From Firmicutes bacterium HGW-Firmicutes-14 (GTDB lineage: Bacteria > Bacillota > Thermincolia > Thermincolales > UBA2595): DNA of 64,000 nt. The stretch's first letter is position 1. Every line of letters begins with the position of its first letter. Shown here piece after piece: positions 17,350 to 29,733 of this stretch. Position numbers and translations under genes: made by a program. The notes under the pieces are model-generated. The model was not told where the DNA came from. It was given only the letters and a program-made list of their open reading frames with translations, and searched no databases. Location of the stretch: positions 62,001 to 126,000 of the forward strand of contig PHAB01000002.1 in assembly GCA_002840275.1 (NCBI GenBank), written 5' to 3'.

Positions 17350-17417
17350 GTCCTCTATAAGGACAGCAAGGTCCTGATTCTCCGGACGGGGTAAACAGGG
17401 ACCAGCCGTGCTTAGTC
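17350..17417 (+). other. Structured leader with competing hairpins before the SLH protein gene
   Basis: GTCCT (17350-17354) pairs with AGGAC (17360-17364). The same AGGAC can instead pair with GTCCT at 17371-17375. GGTCCTG (17370-17376) can pair with CAGGGACC (17396-17403, one bulge), and GGAC can reach AGTCC at 17413-17417. These exclusive pairings lie just before the ribosome site GGAGGG (17427-17432). I could not match it to a known riboswitch class. The AT-rich 17230-17340 part presumably holds the divergent promoters. Confidence 0.35.
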
Positions 17418-17438
17418 CATAAAAACGGAGGGTAAGAA

Positions 17439-20400
17439 ATGAAGAATTCTATACTTTCAAGGAAAACATCTGGTTACCCATATTGGGTGAAAGCAGTTGC
17501 CATGCTGTTGACCATATTTCTGGCATTGCCAATAATACCGGTCCAGCCTGCCTGGGCAGTCGACCCGGGATATCTGGTTATCCAGGGTAATGTTCAGGAC
17601 GACCTGGGAGACCCGTTACTGGGCTGTACCATCAGGTACCATTTTGAAAGCTCTGATGGCTCACAATTTAGCGAGAGCCAGACAACATCTTCTGATGTCA
17701 ACGGTGTATGGAGTTTTCCGGACGTATATGTTGGAACTTACTACAACAATAACTGGAAGCTGATAATTGAGGCATATAAGCTCGGCTGTGCCAGCTATGT
17801 TTCGGGAGAGTACTTCTATACCCCGGGGACAACTCTTAACCTGGGCTTCACTGTTGTCACCCACGGTACCCTTAATGTACATATAACAGACCTGGCGGGG
17901 AATCCCGTTCCTGCGGGTGTGCCGTATTGGTTTTCGTATTGCCTGCCTGACCAGGGCGGTTGGGAGTGGCCGTGGAATGCCCCCTTTGATGGAGTTACCC
18001 CTGAGCATTTTACGGATAACAGCGGCATAATTACCTTTGTCGCATATTATACAAGTTTTAATAATGGCATGGCTTTTCCTGCAGGTACCCAACGATATGG
18101 AGGCCTTAGCCAAACCGGCAGCCTGCGTTACGAGGTATCTAACAGTCCTGTCGGGCTGCCGTTTGAGCTCGGCCAGACCACAGACCTGACTATTGCAGTC
18201 AGGCCGCTGGGTAAAATCACTGCCCTGGCAAAAGATTCTGATACCGGCCAACCGGTTGCGTCAGCCCATTTTAATTACTCTTCCGTCTCACCCGGGATGA
18301 ATAAATATGCCTCGGTCAATGATGGGACCCTCAGTATTTATGCTGATGGAGACCTGGACGTGACCGCAACAAGTGATAGCAACCCGGCCATTGGGCTCTT
18401 CGGCTATGAAAGTGTGTCAGAGACAGTGACCGCGGTACCATGGGGTGAGGTCACGGTTGACCTTGATATGGTGCGCGATCAGCCCGGAACAATCCTCGGA
18501 ATGGTAACAGACGGGGAAGGCAGCCCTTTTCCCGGCGCCACAGTTGAATTGATCTGGCCCGAGTATTCTGAAGACGGAGAACAGTTAACCACTGTAATGC
18601 AGACAACCAGCGCTTCAGACGGTTCTTACAGCTTTTCCGGCGTAATCCCGTCAAGGAGCGGCGCATACATTGTCAGGGCTTCTAGGCCGGACTTTATTCC
18701 TGACCTGGACGGCGAAGTAATTGTTTGCAGTGACGAAACCACCTTTGTACCCGACCTGGCGCTGACACAGGATACAGAGCCTCCGTTCTGGTACGAATGG
18801 GCGGAACTGTATGCTTTTCCGGGGCGTACGAGTATCCTGCTTCAGTGGCACGAACCGGAGGACAATGTGGCAGTAACGGAATACAGGGTGTATCAGGGGG
18901 ATACCCTTCTGGACACCGTTTCGGGGGGGAATTTGTCCTATCTGGCTGCAGGCCTAGCACCAGCAACACAGTATTCCTTCAAAGTTGAGGCAGGTGACGC
19001 TGCCGGCAATTGGAGTACTACCGGACCCTCAATAACCAAAGCTACCCTGTCTTCTTACCAACCGGATCAGACAATTCAAAGGATAAGTATTTCCAGTGAC
19101 GGTATGCCGGCTAATGCTGACTGTGATACCCCTGATGTCAGCGCTGATGGGCGGTACATAGCATTCTCTTCTTATGCGGATAACCTGGTGCCCAATGATA
19201 ATAACGGGAGATCAGATATATTTATCTTTGACCGGGGGACGGGTGAAACCAAACGGGTCAGTGTTTCCACAGAGGGTACAGAAGGCAGCGGCAGCAGCAG
19301 AAACCCGGCTATAAGCGCAGACGGTCGTTATGTGGCCTTTGAATCCCTTGCTGATAATCTCGTGGCCGGTGATAATAACGGGGTTAGTGATATTTTCCTG
19401 CACGACCTGCAGACAGGCATTATCAGCCGGGTCAGTATTTCTGCCGACGGTGACGAAGGCGACAGCGGCAGCTATAATCCCTCTCTCAGCGCCGACGGGC
19501 GTTATATTGCCTTTGCTTCTTATTCGGTAAACCTGGTGGCCGGAGACTTAAACGGGAATGAAGACATATTTGTTTATGACCGTATAACCGGGGAAGTTGA
19601 AATAGTCAGCATTTCCAGTGACGGGGTCCAGGGTGACAGCTACAGCGAAGAACCGGCTATTAGCGCTGATGGTGTTTATGTGGCTTTTCAATCCCATGCC
19701 GGCAACCTGGCCAATAATGATTCCAATTACAGCGAGGATATTTTTGTGCACAACCGGGTCACCCATACCACGGAGTTGATCAGCGTATCAGTGGACGGGT
19801 CAGCAGCCACCGGGCAAAGCTATGCTCCGGCTATCAGCGCTGACGGCCGGTATGTTTCGTTTGAATCCAGGGCAAGTGACCTGGTAAGCGGTGATACTAA
19901 CGGGTATTATGATATTTTTGTGCGGGATCGCACAACTGGGACCACAGAACGCGTAAGTGTTTCTACAGCGGGCACTCAGGCCGGTTCCGGCAGTTATTAC
20001 CCCTCTATCAGTTCGGACGGCCGCTATGTGGCTTTTGAATCAGGGGCTGACAACCTGGTTACAGGCGATACAAATTATAGTTATGATACTTTTGTCTGTG
20101 ACAGGGAAACAGGTGAGCTTATCAGGGTAAGTGTAAACGCTTCAGGCGATGAAGCTGACGAGGGCGGCTGGTCGCCTGCAATCAGCGGAAACGGCAGGTA
20201 CATCACTTACGTTTCAGATGCTGAAAACCTTGTGGATGGGGATACCTATTATTATAGTGACAGTATCTTCCTTTATAACTGGCTGACCACAGCTGTTGCG
20301 GATACTGCAGCTCCTGACTGGCCGGGCGGAGGGACATTATCTGCAAATAATGTTGAAGAGGAAAGCCTGACCCTGACCTGGTCCGGGGCAATCGATAATG

Positions 20401-23400
20401 TGGGTGTGACCGGCTACAGGATTTACCTGGATGACAGCCTCCTGGATACAGTCAGCGGCGGTACTGCCATATACGATGTCACCGGACTGGATTCGGGCAC
20501 AACCTGCGAATTCAGGGTTGAGGCGGGAGATGAGGCGGGCAACTGGAGCACTGGCGGGCCGAGTACTATAGTAACAACTGCCTGGCCGCCATCGACAATT
20601 ACCACCGTGGCAGGCAACCAAGCTTTGGGCAGAGGCTATTCAGGCGACGGCGGCCCGGCCACCGGCGCCCAGATGAACAGGCCTTATGCTGTGGCGGTGG
20701 AAGAAAATGGCAGGTATTACATTGCAGATGACTGGAACAACTGTATTCGCATGGTGGATACTGATGGCACTATCACCACCGTGGCCGGTCTTGGTGGGGA
20801 ACAGAATGACGGGTTTTTCGGTGACGGCGGTCCAGCCACCAGCGCTAAGCTGTACTATCCCCATGGTGTGGCGGTGGACAGCGGCGGCAATATTTACATT
20901 GCTGACATGCAGAACAGCCGCATCCGTATGGTGGCCGGCTCTGACATGTCCCGGTACGGAATCCCGATGACTGCCGGAAACATATATACCGTGGCCGGCA
21001 CCGGGACCTCGGGCTATTCTGGTGATGGCTCCGCGGCAGTCAGTGCCGACCTCAACAAGCCCTATGGTATTGCTTTGGACAGCTCCGGAAATCTTTATAT
21101 CGCTGATACCTATAACAATTGCGTTCGCAAGGTGGATACCGGCGGGACCATCACCACTGCAGCCGGAAATGGGATGCAGGGCTACTCCGGCGATGGGGGC
21201 CCGGCAACTTCAGCCTGGCTGCAAAGGCCTTACGCGGTGGCGGTGGATGACGACGGTAACCTCTTTATTGCCGATGCCTCAAACAACCGTATCCGCATGG
21301 TGGCTGCTTCTGATCATACCCGGTACGGGATTGCGATGACTGAAGGGTATATCTATACTGTGGCCGGCAACGGGACTAATGGTTATTCCGGTGACGGGGG
21401 TCCGGCCATCGCTGCAAAACTAAGTTACCCCGATGGCCTGGCGGTGGACAGTGATGGCAGCCTGTACATCGCTGAGAGCTATAATAACGGCATCCGTAAG
21501 GTGGATACTGATGGAATCATCACCACTATAGCCGGTCAGGGGCCATTTTTCCCCGGTTATACCGGTGACGGGAACCTGGCCGGAGATGCAAAACTAAACG
21601 GCCCTCGCGGGGTGACCGTGGACAGTGATGGAAATCTCTTCATTGCAGACTCCGGCAACAATGTCATCCGCAAAATCTGCGCCGGGGAGCCGGTCGCAGA
21701 ACCGGCAGTTCCTATCAGCGATTTTGCCTGCACCGGAACAACTGATACGACAGCAGCCTTTAGCTTTACCGCACCGGCAGGGGCAGCGGCAGTTAAAATT
21801 CAGCAATCCACAGACGGCGGGGAAACCTGGTCGGATTCCACCACATCTGCGGCCCTGACGGCTGCTTCCACGACCGCCACAGTAACAGATTTAACAGACA
21901 ATACAGCCTATAAGTTCAAAATGGTGGTGACCGGTGGCAGCCATGCCGGTGATTCCAATACAGTTGATGTGACAACTGATACTGCGTCAGATACCACGCC
22001 ACCTTCCTGGAACGATTCAGCCAATATCAGCTTTTCTCCCGGCCGTACTGTTCCTGTTCAAAATGGAAGTATCGCGACAGGAGGTTCACACACCATAGCT
22101 ATCGGCTCGGACGGGTCGCTCTGGGCGTGGGGAGAGAATTATTATGGGACACTCGGCGATGGAACAAGTACCACCAGAAACACACCGGTTAAAATAGGCG
22201 CTGACACCGACTGGGCCTCTGTGGCGGCAGGATCAAACCACACAATGGCCATTAAATCAGACGGAACGCTCTGGGCCTGGGGATTCAACAACTGGGGCCA
22301 GAGGGGGGATGGGTCATATAGCACTAAGTACACACCGGTCAGGGTGGGTACAGACAGTGACTGGGCCTCTGTGGCAGCCGGGGGTGACCATACGGCAGCC
22401 ATCAAAGCAGACGGCACGCTTTGGACATGGGGATATAATACCTATGGCACACTGGGCGATGGCACCAATACCTACCGAACCACCCCTGTCATGGTAGGCA
22501 CAGACAGCAACTGGGTCTCTGTGGCGGCGGGCAGATACCACACAGCGGCCGTAAAATCAGATGGGACACTCTGGGCGTGGGGAAGTAATGCATACGGTTC
22601 ACTCGGAGATGGAACGACTACCGACAGAAACATACCGGTCAGGGTGGGTACAGACAGCGACTGGGTCTCTGTGTCGGCAGGAGAGACCCACACGGCAGCC
22701 ATCAAATCAGACGGGACCCTCTGGGCATGGGGAGGCAATAGCAGCGGTCAGCTGGGTAACGGAGGGTATACCGATATTAACGCACCGGCTAAAATAGGCG
22801 CTGACAGTGACTGGGCTGCAGTGTCTGCAGGAATGAATCATACGGCGGCCGTCAAATCGGATGGGACGCTCTGGACGTGGGGAGGCAATAACTGGGGTCA
22901 GAGAGGGGATGGAACCAATATTGTCAGTTACATTCCCGGTCAAATAGGCTCAGACAGTGATTGGGCTTCTGTATTCGCAGGGAATGGCAGTACAGCAGGC
23001 ATTAAATCAGACGGAGCGCTCTGGGCCTGGGGAAATAATTTGGATGGTCAGCTGGGAGATGGAACGTTTACCAGCCGGCTAAGTCCGGCTGCCATTGATT
23101 TATCCTTGCTTGACGGCAGCCTGACCCTGATGTGGTCCGGGGCAACCGATAATGTAGGTGTGACCGGATATCGGATATATCAGGATGACAGCCTTCTGGC
23201 AACTGTAAGCGGCACAGTATATAACGCCACCGGACTTGAAGCAGGTATTGAATATACCTTCAGTGTTCAGGCGGGAGACGCGGCGGGTAACTGGAGCACA
23301 GACGGGCCGGAAGTGAGCGCAGCTGCTCCCGCACCGCCGGATACTACACGACCAACCTGGGTTGACGGCATTTTAACATCTTCAGATTTAATGCCAACCG

Positions 23401-26400
23401 GCCTGACCCTGACGTGGTCCGGGGCAGATGATGATGTGGATGTGACCGGCTATAGGATATATCAGGGGGGCAGCCTTCTGGCAACTGTAAGCGGAACTGT
23501 ATATAATGTCACAGGACTGACTGCGGGCACAGCCTATACCTTCATTGTTGAGGCGGGAGACGCAGCCGGCAACTGGTCAATCGACGGACCGGACATCACT
23601 GTAACCACACCCACCCCGCCGGATGCCACGCCTCCGTTTTGGCCGGATTCCAGCAATATCAGTTTATCTCCCGGTCATACCATACTTGTGCAAAACCGGG
23701 GTATCGCGACAGGGGATTACCATACAGTGGCTATTGGATCGGACGGGTCGCTCTGGGCGTGGGGAAAAAATTATTACGGGACACTTGGGGATGGAACATC
23801 CATTGACAAGAACACACCGGTTAAAATAGGCGCTGACACCAACTGGGCCTCTGTAGCGGCAGGATCAAACCACACAATGGCCATTAAATCAGATGGAACG
23901 CTCTGGGCCTGGGGATTCAACAACTGGGGCCAGAGGGGGGATGGGTCATTTAGCACTAAGTACACACCGGTCAGGGTGGGTACAGACAGTGACTGGGTTT
24001 CTGTGGCAGCCGGGGGTGACCATACGGCAGCCATCAAAGCAGACGGCACGCTTTGGACATGGGGATACAATACATATGGCTCACTGGGCGATGGCACCAA
24101 TACCTACAGAACCACACCGGTCAAGGTAGGCACAGACAGTAACTGGGTCTCTGTGGCGGCGGGTGAATACCACACTGTGGCCATCAAATCAGATGGGACC
24201 CTCTGGGCGTGGGGAAGTAATGCAAACGGTTCACTCGGAGATGGAACAACTACCGACAGAAACACACCGGTCAGGGTAGGCTCTGACAGCGACTGGGCCT
24301 CTGTGGCGGCAGGAGACACCCACACGGCAGCCATCAAAGCAGACGGGACTCTCTGGGCATGGGGAGGCAATAGCTTTGGCCAGCTGGGTGACGGAGGGTA
24401 TACAGACAGAAACACACCGGTCAGGATCGGGGATGACAGCGACTGGGCCTCTGTAACGGCAGGATGGACCCATACGGCAGCCGTCAAATCAGACGGAACG
24501 CTCTGGACATGGGGAGGCAATAACTGGGGTCAGAGGGGAGACGGAACCAATATAACCAGTTATATCCCCGAGAATATAGGATCAGACAGTGACTGGGCCT
24601 CTGTATCGGCAAAAAGCGGGTATACAGTGGGGATCAAATCTGACGGATTACTTTGGGCATGGGGACATAATGGTGAGGGTCAGCTGGGAGATGGAACGAC
24701 TACCAACAGGCTAAGTCCGGTTGCCATTGATTTTTCTGTAAACCAAACCCCTTCCAACCTGGTCATCAATATACCCGATACCCTCATATGGACTGCGGCC
24801 GCTGATGATGTGGGCGTTGTCAGCTATAGGGTGTATGAAGGCGGTAACCTCCTGGCCGCTGTGAGCAGTACATACTATAGTGTCACCGGACTTGAAGCAG
24901 GTATTGAATATACATTCAATGTTGAAGCCGGAGACGCGGCAGGGAACTGGAGTACTGACGGGCCAAGCATAAGCGTAGGCACAACAGTTGTAATCAATGA
25001 AACATTAACTGTCAGCGATCCCTCCGCAACCGGGTTTACAGTAACCCTGGACCCGCCGTTGGACGGTTTGACAGCGGGTGACTTTGTCCTGAAAGACAAT
25101 CAAGACGACCCTGTGACCATCTCAGAGGCGGTAACTTCAGATGAAGGGGCAACCTATGTTATTGCCGCGGAGCTGACTGCAGGTGAGACTTACACAGTAA
25201 CGGCAAAAAAGACAGGTTATGATTTTGGAGACACTGTGGATGTGGCGGTGCCGACAGCCTTGTCTATCATCACTACAGGCTTGCCGGACGGTACCGTTGG
25301 GGCGCCCTATAACCCTGCTTATACTTATCTGGCAGCTGCAGGCGGCACCGGACCCTATACCTGGAGTGCGACAGGTCTTCCTGTGGGGGTCTTCCTGGAT
25401 CCCGATTATGGTCTGCTCCATGGTGTGCCCATGGAAGCGGGGTTGGCGACATTGACCATTACTGTATACGACAGTGCAGGCCATGAGGCAAGCGCCGGTT
25501 TCAGCATAACTATCGGGCCGGTTCCTGAAGAGTTAACTATCACCACACCGGGTCTGCCTGTAAGTATCTTTTCCACTCCTTATTATGCTTCTTTGTCAGC
25601 AGGAGGCGGAACAGGGGGTTATACCTGGAGTGCAGCCGGCCTGCCTTTGGGCCTTTTCCTCAATCCCTCCACCGGAGAAATCACCGGAACAGATTTTAAT
25701 GGCATGAATGCCAATGTAACAGTCACGGTGGAAGACAGCAGCGGGCAAGAAGCAAGCAAGAGCTTTGTGTTGATTAGTAAATATCCAATGTATACCATAG
25801 TTCTCCCTACCGGCACCGTGGGTGACCCCTATCATGCCACCCCGGTTATAGACAACATAGCTGAACCCTATATGCTGTATCACAATCAATTTGCTTTACC
25901 GGAAGGCCTGGTCATGGACCTTTCAACAGGAGAGATTTACGGTACGCCCCTGGAATCCGGTGAATTCACTGTCGCCTTCAACGTTGTTGACAGTACCGGG
26001 ACCTTCTTTACCCAGCTGGTACCTCTTGCAATCAATAGCCTGCCGGTGATTATTTCAGAAGAACTTGCTCCGGCAGTTGTGGGAGTGGATTATCTTGCAA
26101 GTGTGCAGATATTAAGCGGGCAGGGAGTAGCTCCTTTTACCTTCCAGGCGGAGGGTTTACCAACCGGCCTCAATATTAACGCCTCAACAGGAACGATCAG
26201 CGGCATTGCGGCTGATCCCGGGGAGTTCGACGTGGATATTACCGTAATTGACAGCACAGGCCACAGCGTCAGCAAAACCCTCGGCCTGACGGTGGCCCCG
26301 GCAGCCTTATCCATAATTACAACTAATCTGCCGCCTGGCACTGCCGGGCTGCCATACAGTATTATACTGGAGGCCAGCGGTGGTGTTACGCCATACAATT

Positions 26401-28946
26401 GGTATGCCGGCGGGCTGCCTGCGGGTCTCAGCATAAATCAATCTTCCGGGGTGATCAGCGGCACACCTGCAGCCGGGGGCACATCTACGGTAACCGCTGT
26501 GGTATATGACAGCGCAGGCAGCAGTACCAGCGCTGTTTTCAGCCTGCGGGTGGCAGATAATTCTCTTGATGCCTGGTACGATAGAAGCCTGTTAGAGGAC
26601 AATGATTATTGGCTTAAAGGATTAACCTACGGGAATGGAGTGTTTGTGGCGGTAGGAGAAACTGGCGGTTTTGATGACCGCGGGGGCGAAATCCTGACAT
26701 CCCCGGACGGAATAGCTTGGACCAGCCGCAGGTCTGCCATGGATTATCCAAATATACCCCTGTCCGGAGTAACTTACGGGAACGGTATCTTTGTGGCCGT
26801 AGGACCCAGCGGGATAATTCAGACCTCGGCAGATGGCATGACCTGGACCGGCCAAACGGCGGGGGTAACAGAGGCATTCTATGAAGTTACCTATGGTAAC
26901 GGTACTTTTGTGGCGGTAGGGTATGGCGGTATCATAATGAGTTCCGGGGACGGCACTACATGGGGACATAAGGTATCGGGAGGCACCTCAGGCTTGCAGG
27001 GAGTGGCTTATGGAGGGGGCCACTTTGCAGCGGTGGGGGGAAATATCCGGACTTCCCCGGATGGTATCACCTGGACCTATTCCAACGCGGATATTACAGA
27101 TAATCTTTATTCTGTAACCTATGGCAACGGTAATTTTGTGGCTGTCGGAGAAAACGGCATGATTGTGACCTCCCCGGATGGCATCACATGGGTCGAGCAG
27201 ATATCAGGCACTACCAATAACCTCAATGGAATAACTTATGACGGCGGAAGTTTTGCGGCGGTCGGGGCACAAGGCACGATACTCACATCTCCGGATGGCG
27301 TCACCTGGACTGTCAGGACGTCGGACAGCACAGGGTTCCTGGAAGCAATAGCTTACGGCGGTGATACCTTCGTAGCGGTGGGGAATGAAACGATACTCCA
27401 ATCAGCGTCTTTCCCATTGGCTATTACCACCTCCATACTGCCGCCCGGCACCACCGGGTCATCCTACAGTACTGCCCTGACTGCTGCCGGTGGTACAGGA
27501 CCTTATACCTGGAGTGCCACCGGAGTACCCGCAGGGCTGAGTATCAACGAATCCACCGGGGAAATCAGCGGCACACCCACGGCAGCAGGCACCTCAACTG
27601 TAACAGTTACAGTGCGGGACAGCGCAGGTAACAGTGACAGCGTGGTTTTAAGCCTGACAGTCAGCCGGGGTTCAACCGGAAGCGGAGGTGGCGATAACAG
27701 CCCGCCAGATATTGTCAATAGCAGCCTTAACGATATATTCCAATCCCCAATTGTTAGCAACAAGGTTGAAAACGGGCAGGATGTAATCACTGCAACGATA
27801 GATGAGGCCAAAGCACTCAACAGCCTGAAACAAAACCCTGATGCCAATACCCTGGTGATTCCTGTCACTGAATCTGCAGATATAGTCAGGACCGAGATAA
27901 GCGGGACCTTGATAGAAGAGCTGGCTGACCGGGATGTGGTCATCAGTTTCCAGTCAGCCACAGGTTCATATAACCTGCCTGCTTCGGAAATTGATGTTGA
28001 CCGGCTGGCCGAAATGTTAGGGGTTGATCCTGATAAACTAAAAATCACCGTGGAAATTGCCAAGGTTGCGCCCGGCGCAGCCCGGACGATCCAGCAAACC
28101 ATTCAGGACAGCGGGTTAACCCAAATCAGCGCACCTGTGGAATTTAACGTCACGGTAACCGCTGGGGATAATCAGGCCGAGGTCAGCAGTTTCGGCACCT
28201 ATGTCAGCCGGACCATTAGGCTTACCGGGCCGGTTGACCCCGATTCCTCTGTGGGAGTGGTGGTAAACCCGGATGGTACCCTCTCACCGGTACCAACTTA
28301 TTTCACCACCGTCAACGGTCAGACCGAAGCGTTTATCCGCCGTAATACCAACAGTACCTATACAATAATCAGTTATGAGAAGAACTTCGCCGATACAAAC
28401 GGACACTGGGCAGAGAATGACATAAGCATCCTGGCGAACAAGCTGATTATCAGTGGTAAGACCCAGGACACCTTTGCTCCGGACGACAGGATAACTCGGG
28501 CCGAATTTACCGCAATTCTGGTGCGGGCAATGGGCCTCCAGGCCAATGCTGAAGGGGCAGGGTTCAGTGATGTACGGCCGGACGACTGGTATGCCGGGGC
28601 CATCGGCGCGGCAGTTGAAGCCGGTATAATCACAGGATACACCGACGGAACGTTCCGGCCCAATGCCAGGGTTACCCGGGAAGAAGCGGCAGCCATGCTG
28701 ATCCAGGCTCTGAAGGCCGCCGGGGTGAGCGCAGACATAACGGATGCCGATAGAGACCAATACCTGGCTCAGCTCAGGGATGGGGCTGAGATAGACGGGT
28801 GGGCCAGAACAGCGGTTGCTGCGGCAGTAAAATACGGGATTATCAAAGGTAATCCGGATGGCAGCTTTATTCCCACGGCAAACAGCACCCGGGCGGAGTC
28901 AGCGGTAATGATCAGGAAAATGCTTTTAGAGGCTGAATTTATCTAG
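17439..28946 (+). CDS. Giant secreted SLH-domain protein with five predicted beta-propellers
   Basis: A 3835-residue cell-surface protein. A signal peptide ends near PAWA-VDPG (residue about 40). In order there are carboxypeptidase-regulatory-like Ig folds; FN3; seven TolB/PD40-like repeats ([11 protein letters not shown], residues about 550-950); FN3; and six NHL repeats (YSGDGGPAT then [10 protein letters not shown], 1053-1415). After an FN3-like spacer come seven RCC1 repeats (DGTLWAWG then LGDGT, 1541-1890), two FN3, a second seven-repeat RCC1 set (2088-2434) and FN3. Five putative-Ig (He_PIG) domains follow (2607-3040), then seven YGNGxFVAVG repeats (3043-3325) and a sixth Ig domain. A low-homology region precedes three SLH domains (about 3648-3835) that bind cell-wall polymer. 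The function is unknown; adhesion or polymer binding is plausible. It ends in TAG. Confidence 0.93.
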   Translation: MKNSILSRKTSGYPYWVKAVAMLLTIFLALPIIPVQPAWAVDPGYLVIQGNVQDDLGDPLLGCTIRYHFESSDGSQFSESQTTSSDVNGVWSFPDVYVGTYYNNNWKLIIEAYKLGCASYVSGEYFYTPGTTLNLGFTVVTHGTLNVHITDLAGNPVPAGVPYWFSYCLPDQGGWEWPWNAPFDGVTPEHFTDNSGIITFVAYYTSFNNGMAFPAGTQRYGGLSQTGSLRYEVSNSPVGLPFELGQTTDLTIAVRPLGKITALAKDSDTGQPVASAHFNYSSVSPGMNKYASVNDGTLSIYADGDLDVTATSDSNPAIGLFGYESVSETVTAVPWGEVTVDLDMVRDQPGTILGMVTDGEGSPFPGATVELIWPEYSEDGEQLTTVMQTTSASDGSYSFSGVIPSRSGAYIVRASRPDFIPDLDGEVIVCSDETTFVPDLALTQDTEPPFWYEWAELYAFPGRTSILLQWHEPEDNVAVTEYRVYQGDTLLDTVSGGNLSYLAAGLAPATQYSFKVEAGDAAGNWSTTGPSITKATLSSYQPDQTIQRISISSDGMPANADCDTPDVSADGRYIAFSSYADNLVPNDNNGRSDIFIFDRGTGETKRVSVSTEGTEGSGSSRNPAISADGRYVAFESLADNLVAGDNNGVSDIFLHDLQTGIISRVSISADGDEGDSGSYNPSLSADGRYIAFASYSVNLVAGDLNGNEDIFVYDRITGEVEIVSISSDGVQGDSYSEEPAISADGVYVAFQSHAGNLANNDSNYSEDIFVHNRVTHTTELISVSVDGSAATGQSYAPAISADGRYVSFESRASDLVSGDTNGYYDIFVRDRTTGTTERVSVSTAGTQAGSGSYYPSISSDGRYVAFESGADNLVTGDTNYSYDTFVCDRETGELIRVSVNASGDEADEGGWSPAISGNGRYITYVSDAENLVDGDTYYYSDSIFLYNWLTTAVADTAAPDWPGGGTLSANNVEEESLTLTWSGAIDNVGVTGYRIYLDDSLLDTVSGGTAIYDVTGLDSGTTCEFRVEAGDEAGNWSTGGPSTIVTTAWPPSTITTVAGNQALGRGYSGDGGPATGAQMNRPYAVAVEENGRYYIADDWNNCIRMVDTDGTITTVAGLGGEQNDGFFGDGGPATSAKLYYPHGVAVDSGGNIYIADMQNSRIRMVAGSDMSRYGIPMTAGNIYTVAGTGTSGYSGDGSAAVSADLNKPYGIALDSSGNLYIADTYNNCVRKVDTGGTITTAAGNGMQGYSGDGGPATSAWLQRPYAVAVDDDGNLFIADASNNRIRMVAASDHTRYGIAMTEGYIYTVAGNGTNGYSGDGGPAIAAKLSYPDGLAVDSDGSLYIAESYNNGIRKVDTDGIITTIAGQGPFFPGYTGDGNLAGDAKLNGPRGVTVDSDGNLFIADSGNNVIRKICAGEPVAEPAVPISDFACTGTTDTTAAFSFTAPAGAAAVKIQQSTDGGETWSDSTTSAALTAASTTATVTDLTDNTAYKFKMVVTGGSHAGDSNTVDVTTDTASDTTPPSWNDSANISFSPGRTVPVQNGSIATGGSHTIAIGSDGSLWAWGENYYGTLGDGTSTTRNTPVKIGADTDWASVAAGSNHTMAIKSDGTLWAWGFNNWGQRGDGSYSTKYTPVRVGTDSDWASVAAGGDHTAAIKADGTLWTWGYNTYGTLGDGTNTYRTTPVMVGTDSNWVSVAAGRYHTAAVKSDGTLWAWGSNAYGSLGDGTTTDRNIPVRVGTDSDWVSVSAGETHTAAIKSDGTLWAWGGNSSGQLGNGGYTDINAPAKIGADSDWAAVSAGMNHTAAVKSDGTLWTWGGNNWGQRGDGTNIVSYIPGQIGSDSDWASVFAGNGSTAGIKSDGALWAWGNNLDGQLGDGTFTSRLSPAAIDLSLLDGSLTLMWSGATDNVGVTGYRIYQDDSLLATVSGTVYNATGLEAGIEYTFSVQAGDAAGNWSTDGPEVSAAAPAPPDTTRPTWVDGILTSSDLMPTGLTLTWSGADDDVDVTGYRIYQGGSLLATVSGTVYNVTGLTAGTAYTFIVEAGDAAGNWSIDGPDITVTTPTPPDATPPFWPDSSNISLSPGHTILVQNRGIATGDYHTVAIGSDGSLWAWGKNYYGTLGDGTSIDKNTPVKIGADTNWASVAAGSNHTMAIKSDGTLWAWGFNNWGQRGDGSFSTKYTPVRVGTDSDWVSVAAGGDHTAAIKADGTLWTWGYNTYGSLGDGTNTYRTTPVKVGTDSNWVSVAAGEYHTVAIKSDGTLWAWGSNANGSLGDGTTTDRNTPVRVGSDSDWASVAAGDTHTAAIKADGTLWAWGGNSFGQLGDGGYTDRNTPVRIGDDSDWASVTAGWTHTAAVKSDGTLWTWGGNNWGQRGDGTNITSYIPENIGSDSDWASVSAKSGYTVGIKSDGLLWAWGHNGEGQLGDGTTTNRLSPVAIDFSVNQTPSNLVINIPDTLIWTAAADDVGVVSYRVYEGGNLLAAVSSTYYSVTGLEAGIEYTFNVEAGDAAGNWSTDGPSISVGTTVVINETLTVSDPSATGFTVTLDPPLDGLTAGDFVLKDNQDDPVTISEAVTSDEGATYVIAAELTAGETYTVTAKKTGYDFGDTVDVAVPTALSIITTGLPDGTVGAPYNPAYTYLAAAGGTGPYTWSATGLPVGVFLDPDYGLLHGVPMEAGLATLTITVYDSAGHEASAGFSITIGPVPEELTITTPGLPVSIFSTPYYASLSAGGGTGGYTWSAAGLPLGLFLNPSTGEITGTDFNGMNANVTVTVEDSSGQEASKSFVLISKYPMYTIVLPTGTVGDPYHATPVIDNIAEPYMLYHNQFALPEGLVMDLSTGEIYGTPLESGEFTVAFNVVDSTGTFFTQLVPLAINSLPVIISEELAPAVVGVDYLASVQILSGQGVAPFTFQAEGLPTGLNINASTGTISGIAADPGEFDVDITVIDSTGHSVSKTLGLTVAPAALSIITTNLPPGTAGLPYSIILEASGGVTPYNWYAGGLPAGLSINQSSGVISGTPAAGGTSTVTAVVYDSAGSSTSAVFSLRVADNSLDAWYDRSLLEDNDYWLKGLTYGNGVFVAVGETGGFDDRGGEILTSPDGIAWTSRRSAMDYPNIPLSGVTYGNGIFVAVGPSGIIQTSADGMTWTGQTAGVTEAFYEVTYGNGTFVAVGYGGIIMSSGDGTTWGHKVSGGTSGLQGVAYGGGHFAAVGGNIRTSPDGITWTYSNADITDNLYSVTYGNGNFVAVGENGMIVTSPDGITWVEQISGTTNNLNGITYDGGSFAAVGAQGTILTSPDGVTWTVRTSDSTGFLEAIAYGGDTFVAVGNETILQSASFPLAITTSILPPGTTGSSYSTALTAAGGTGPYTWSATGVPAGLSINESTGEISGTPTAAGTSTVTVTVRDSAGNSDSVVLSLTVSRGSTGSGGGDNSPPDIVNSSLNDIFQSPIVSNKVENGQDVITATIDEAKALNSLKQNPDANTLVIPVTESADIVRTEISGTLIEELADRDVVISFQSATGSYNLPASEIDVDRLAEMLGVDPDKLKITVEIAKVAPGAARTIQQTIQDSGLTQISAPVEFNVTVTAGDNQAEVSSFGTYVSRTIRLTGPVDPDSSVGVVVNPDGTLSPVPTYFTTVNGQTEAFIRRNTNSTYTIISYEKNFADTNGHWAENDISILANKLIISGKTQDTFAPDDRITRAEFTAILVRAMGLQANAEGAGFSDVRPDDWYAGAIGAAVEAGIITGYTDGTFRPNARVTREEAAAMLIQALKAAGVSADITDADRDQYLAQLRDGAEIDGWARTAVAAAVKYGIIKGNPDGSFIPTANSTRAESAVMIRKMLLEAEFI
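22054..24740 (+). repeat. Duplicated ~1.1-kb RCC1 propeller block inside the SLH gene
   Basis: Two blocks of seven RCC1 repeats, about 22054-23105 and 23686-24740, are near-identical along much of their length, with a constant offset of about 1632 bp (for example TTAAAATAGGCG at 22189 and 23821). Long stretches match at DNA level including synonymous sites, so the copying looks recent or is kept alike by gene conversion. Two FN3 domains separate the blocks. Confidence 0.85.
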
Positions 28947-28980
28947 ATAACGAAACAACCCCTTTTGATATGTGTAGTAA

Positions 28981-29034
28981 GGGATTCCTGTTATGAAAAA
29001 TCAGGGAATCCCTTTTTTGCCGCTGAAAAAAGGG
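28981..29034 (+). terminator. Terminator with two mutually exclusive hairpins after the SLH gene
   Basis: GGGATTCCTG (28981-28990) pairs with CAGGGAATCCC (29002-29012, one bulge), followed by six T. The CCCTTTTTT that closes this hairpin (29010-29018) can instead pair perfectly with AAAAAAGGG (29026-29034). A closely related module is at 34888-34940. Confidence 0.8.
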
Positions 29035-29094
29035 TATGCCTGACATGCCCGAACGAAAAAATTGGATTTTTATAAAGAACTTTCAAAAAAATTA

Positions 29095-29150
29095 TTGACA
29101 ACTTGGCCAAATATTGATATTTTATGATTGTACTAGTAAATTAATACAAT
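29095..29150 (+). promoter_or_regulatory. Promoter and dyad operator of the GntR/SPFH operon
   Basis: TTGACA (29095-29100) is followed after 17 bp by TATTTT (29118-29123). Immediately downstream lies an interrupted inverted repeat, ATTGTA at 29127-29132 and TACAAT at 29145-29150, with further symmetry between (9 of 12 half-site positions). Its place over the start-site region fits autorepression by the following YtrA-type GntR protein. The protein-site pairing is inferred. Confidence 0.6.
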
Positions 29151-29167
29151 GGAGGTGAGCAGATGAA

Positions 29168-29548
29168 TTGAAATTCGATATAAACTTCCACAGTGGTATC
29201 CCGATTTATATTCAACTAAAGGAGCAGATCAAATACGGTATTGCCCGGGGACATTTAGCACCCGGTACGCAGCTGCCTACAGTTCGGAAACTTGCGGTTG
29301 ATCTGAGGATCAATGCCAACACAGTGAGCAGGGTTTACTCAGAACTGGAACATGAAGGACTCCTCGCCACACGGAAGGGAAAAGGCACATTTGTGGTGGA
29401 AAATAATATCCCGCATGAAAAAAGTGATATTCAGGTCCTGAAGACAGAGATGGAGAATCTGGTAAACAAAGCCAGAGAGATTGGCTTTACCCCTGATGAA
29501 ATAAGCAGTTTGTTTTCGGAGTGGGCCAAACGAATAAAAGACCGTTAA
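29168..29548 (+). CDS. GntR-family (YtrA subfamily) transcriptional regulator
   Basis: A 126-residue regulator. Residues 8-75 are a winged helix: PIYIQLKEQIKYGIARG, LPTVRKLAVDLRINANTVSR, then GLLATRKGKGTFV. Only a short tail follows, as in YtrA-type members that often control ABC transporter or membrane-protein operons. The start is TTG 29168, served by GGAGGTG (29151-29157). The ATG at 29163 is out of frame and stops after two codons. The tail TPDEISSLFSEWAKRI resembles part of the next small protein. Confidence 0.88.
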   Translation: MKFDINFHSGIPIYIQLKEQIKYGIARGHLAPGTQLPTVRKLAVDLRINANTVSRVYSELEHEGLLATRKGKGTFVVENNIPHEKSDIQVLKTEMENLVNKAREIGFTPDEISSLFSEWAKRIKDR

Positions 29549-29565
29549 GGTAAAAGGGGGACAAC

Positions 29566-29733
29566 ATGAGTGAAGAGGAAATTTTAAATGAACTTATCTT
29601 AAAGGCCTTAGAGTTTAAGTATACTCCGGAAGATTTTAACCGGCTCATGCAAAAATGGGTAAACCGAATAAATGACAACTACTATTATGTTAGGGTCATC
29701 AAAAAGAGTGGGAGGTTAACAGTTTATGGGTAA
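29566..29733 (+). CDS. Small protein related to the tail of the preceding GntR regulator
   Basis: A 55-residue frame starting MSEEEILNELILKALEF. AGGGGG precedes ATG 29566. Residues 20-36 (TPEDFNRLMQKWVNRIN) align with the last residues of the GntR protein (TPDEISSLFSEWAKRIK), so it looks like a stand-alone copy of that helical tail. Its stop overlaps the start of the SPFH gene by eight bases, which supports real, coupled translation. It may act as a dimerisation or anti-regulator peptide; that is speculation. Confidence 0.6.
   Translation: MSEEEILNELILKALEFKYTPEDFNRLMQKWVNRINDNYYYVRVIKKSGRLTVYG

Noticed and set aside
17350-17417. Cyclic-di-GMP riboswitch (GEMM-I or class II) before the SLH gene
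   Set aside because: The conserved GGCAAACC...ACGCAAAGCC core is absent, and the only likeness to class II is a CCGTGCT end without its 5' partner.
22054-24740. CRISPR-like or satellite repeats
   Set aside because: The repeats are coding RCC1 blades with in-frame spacing, without conserved direct repeats and unique spacers.
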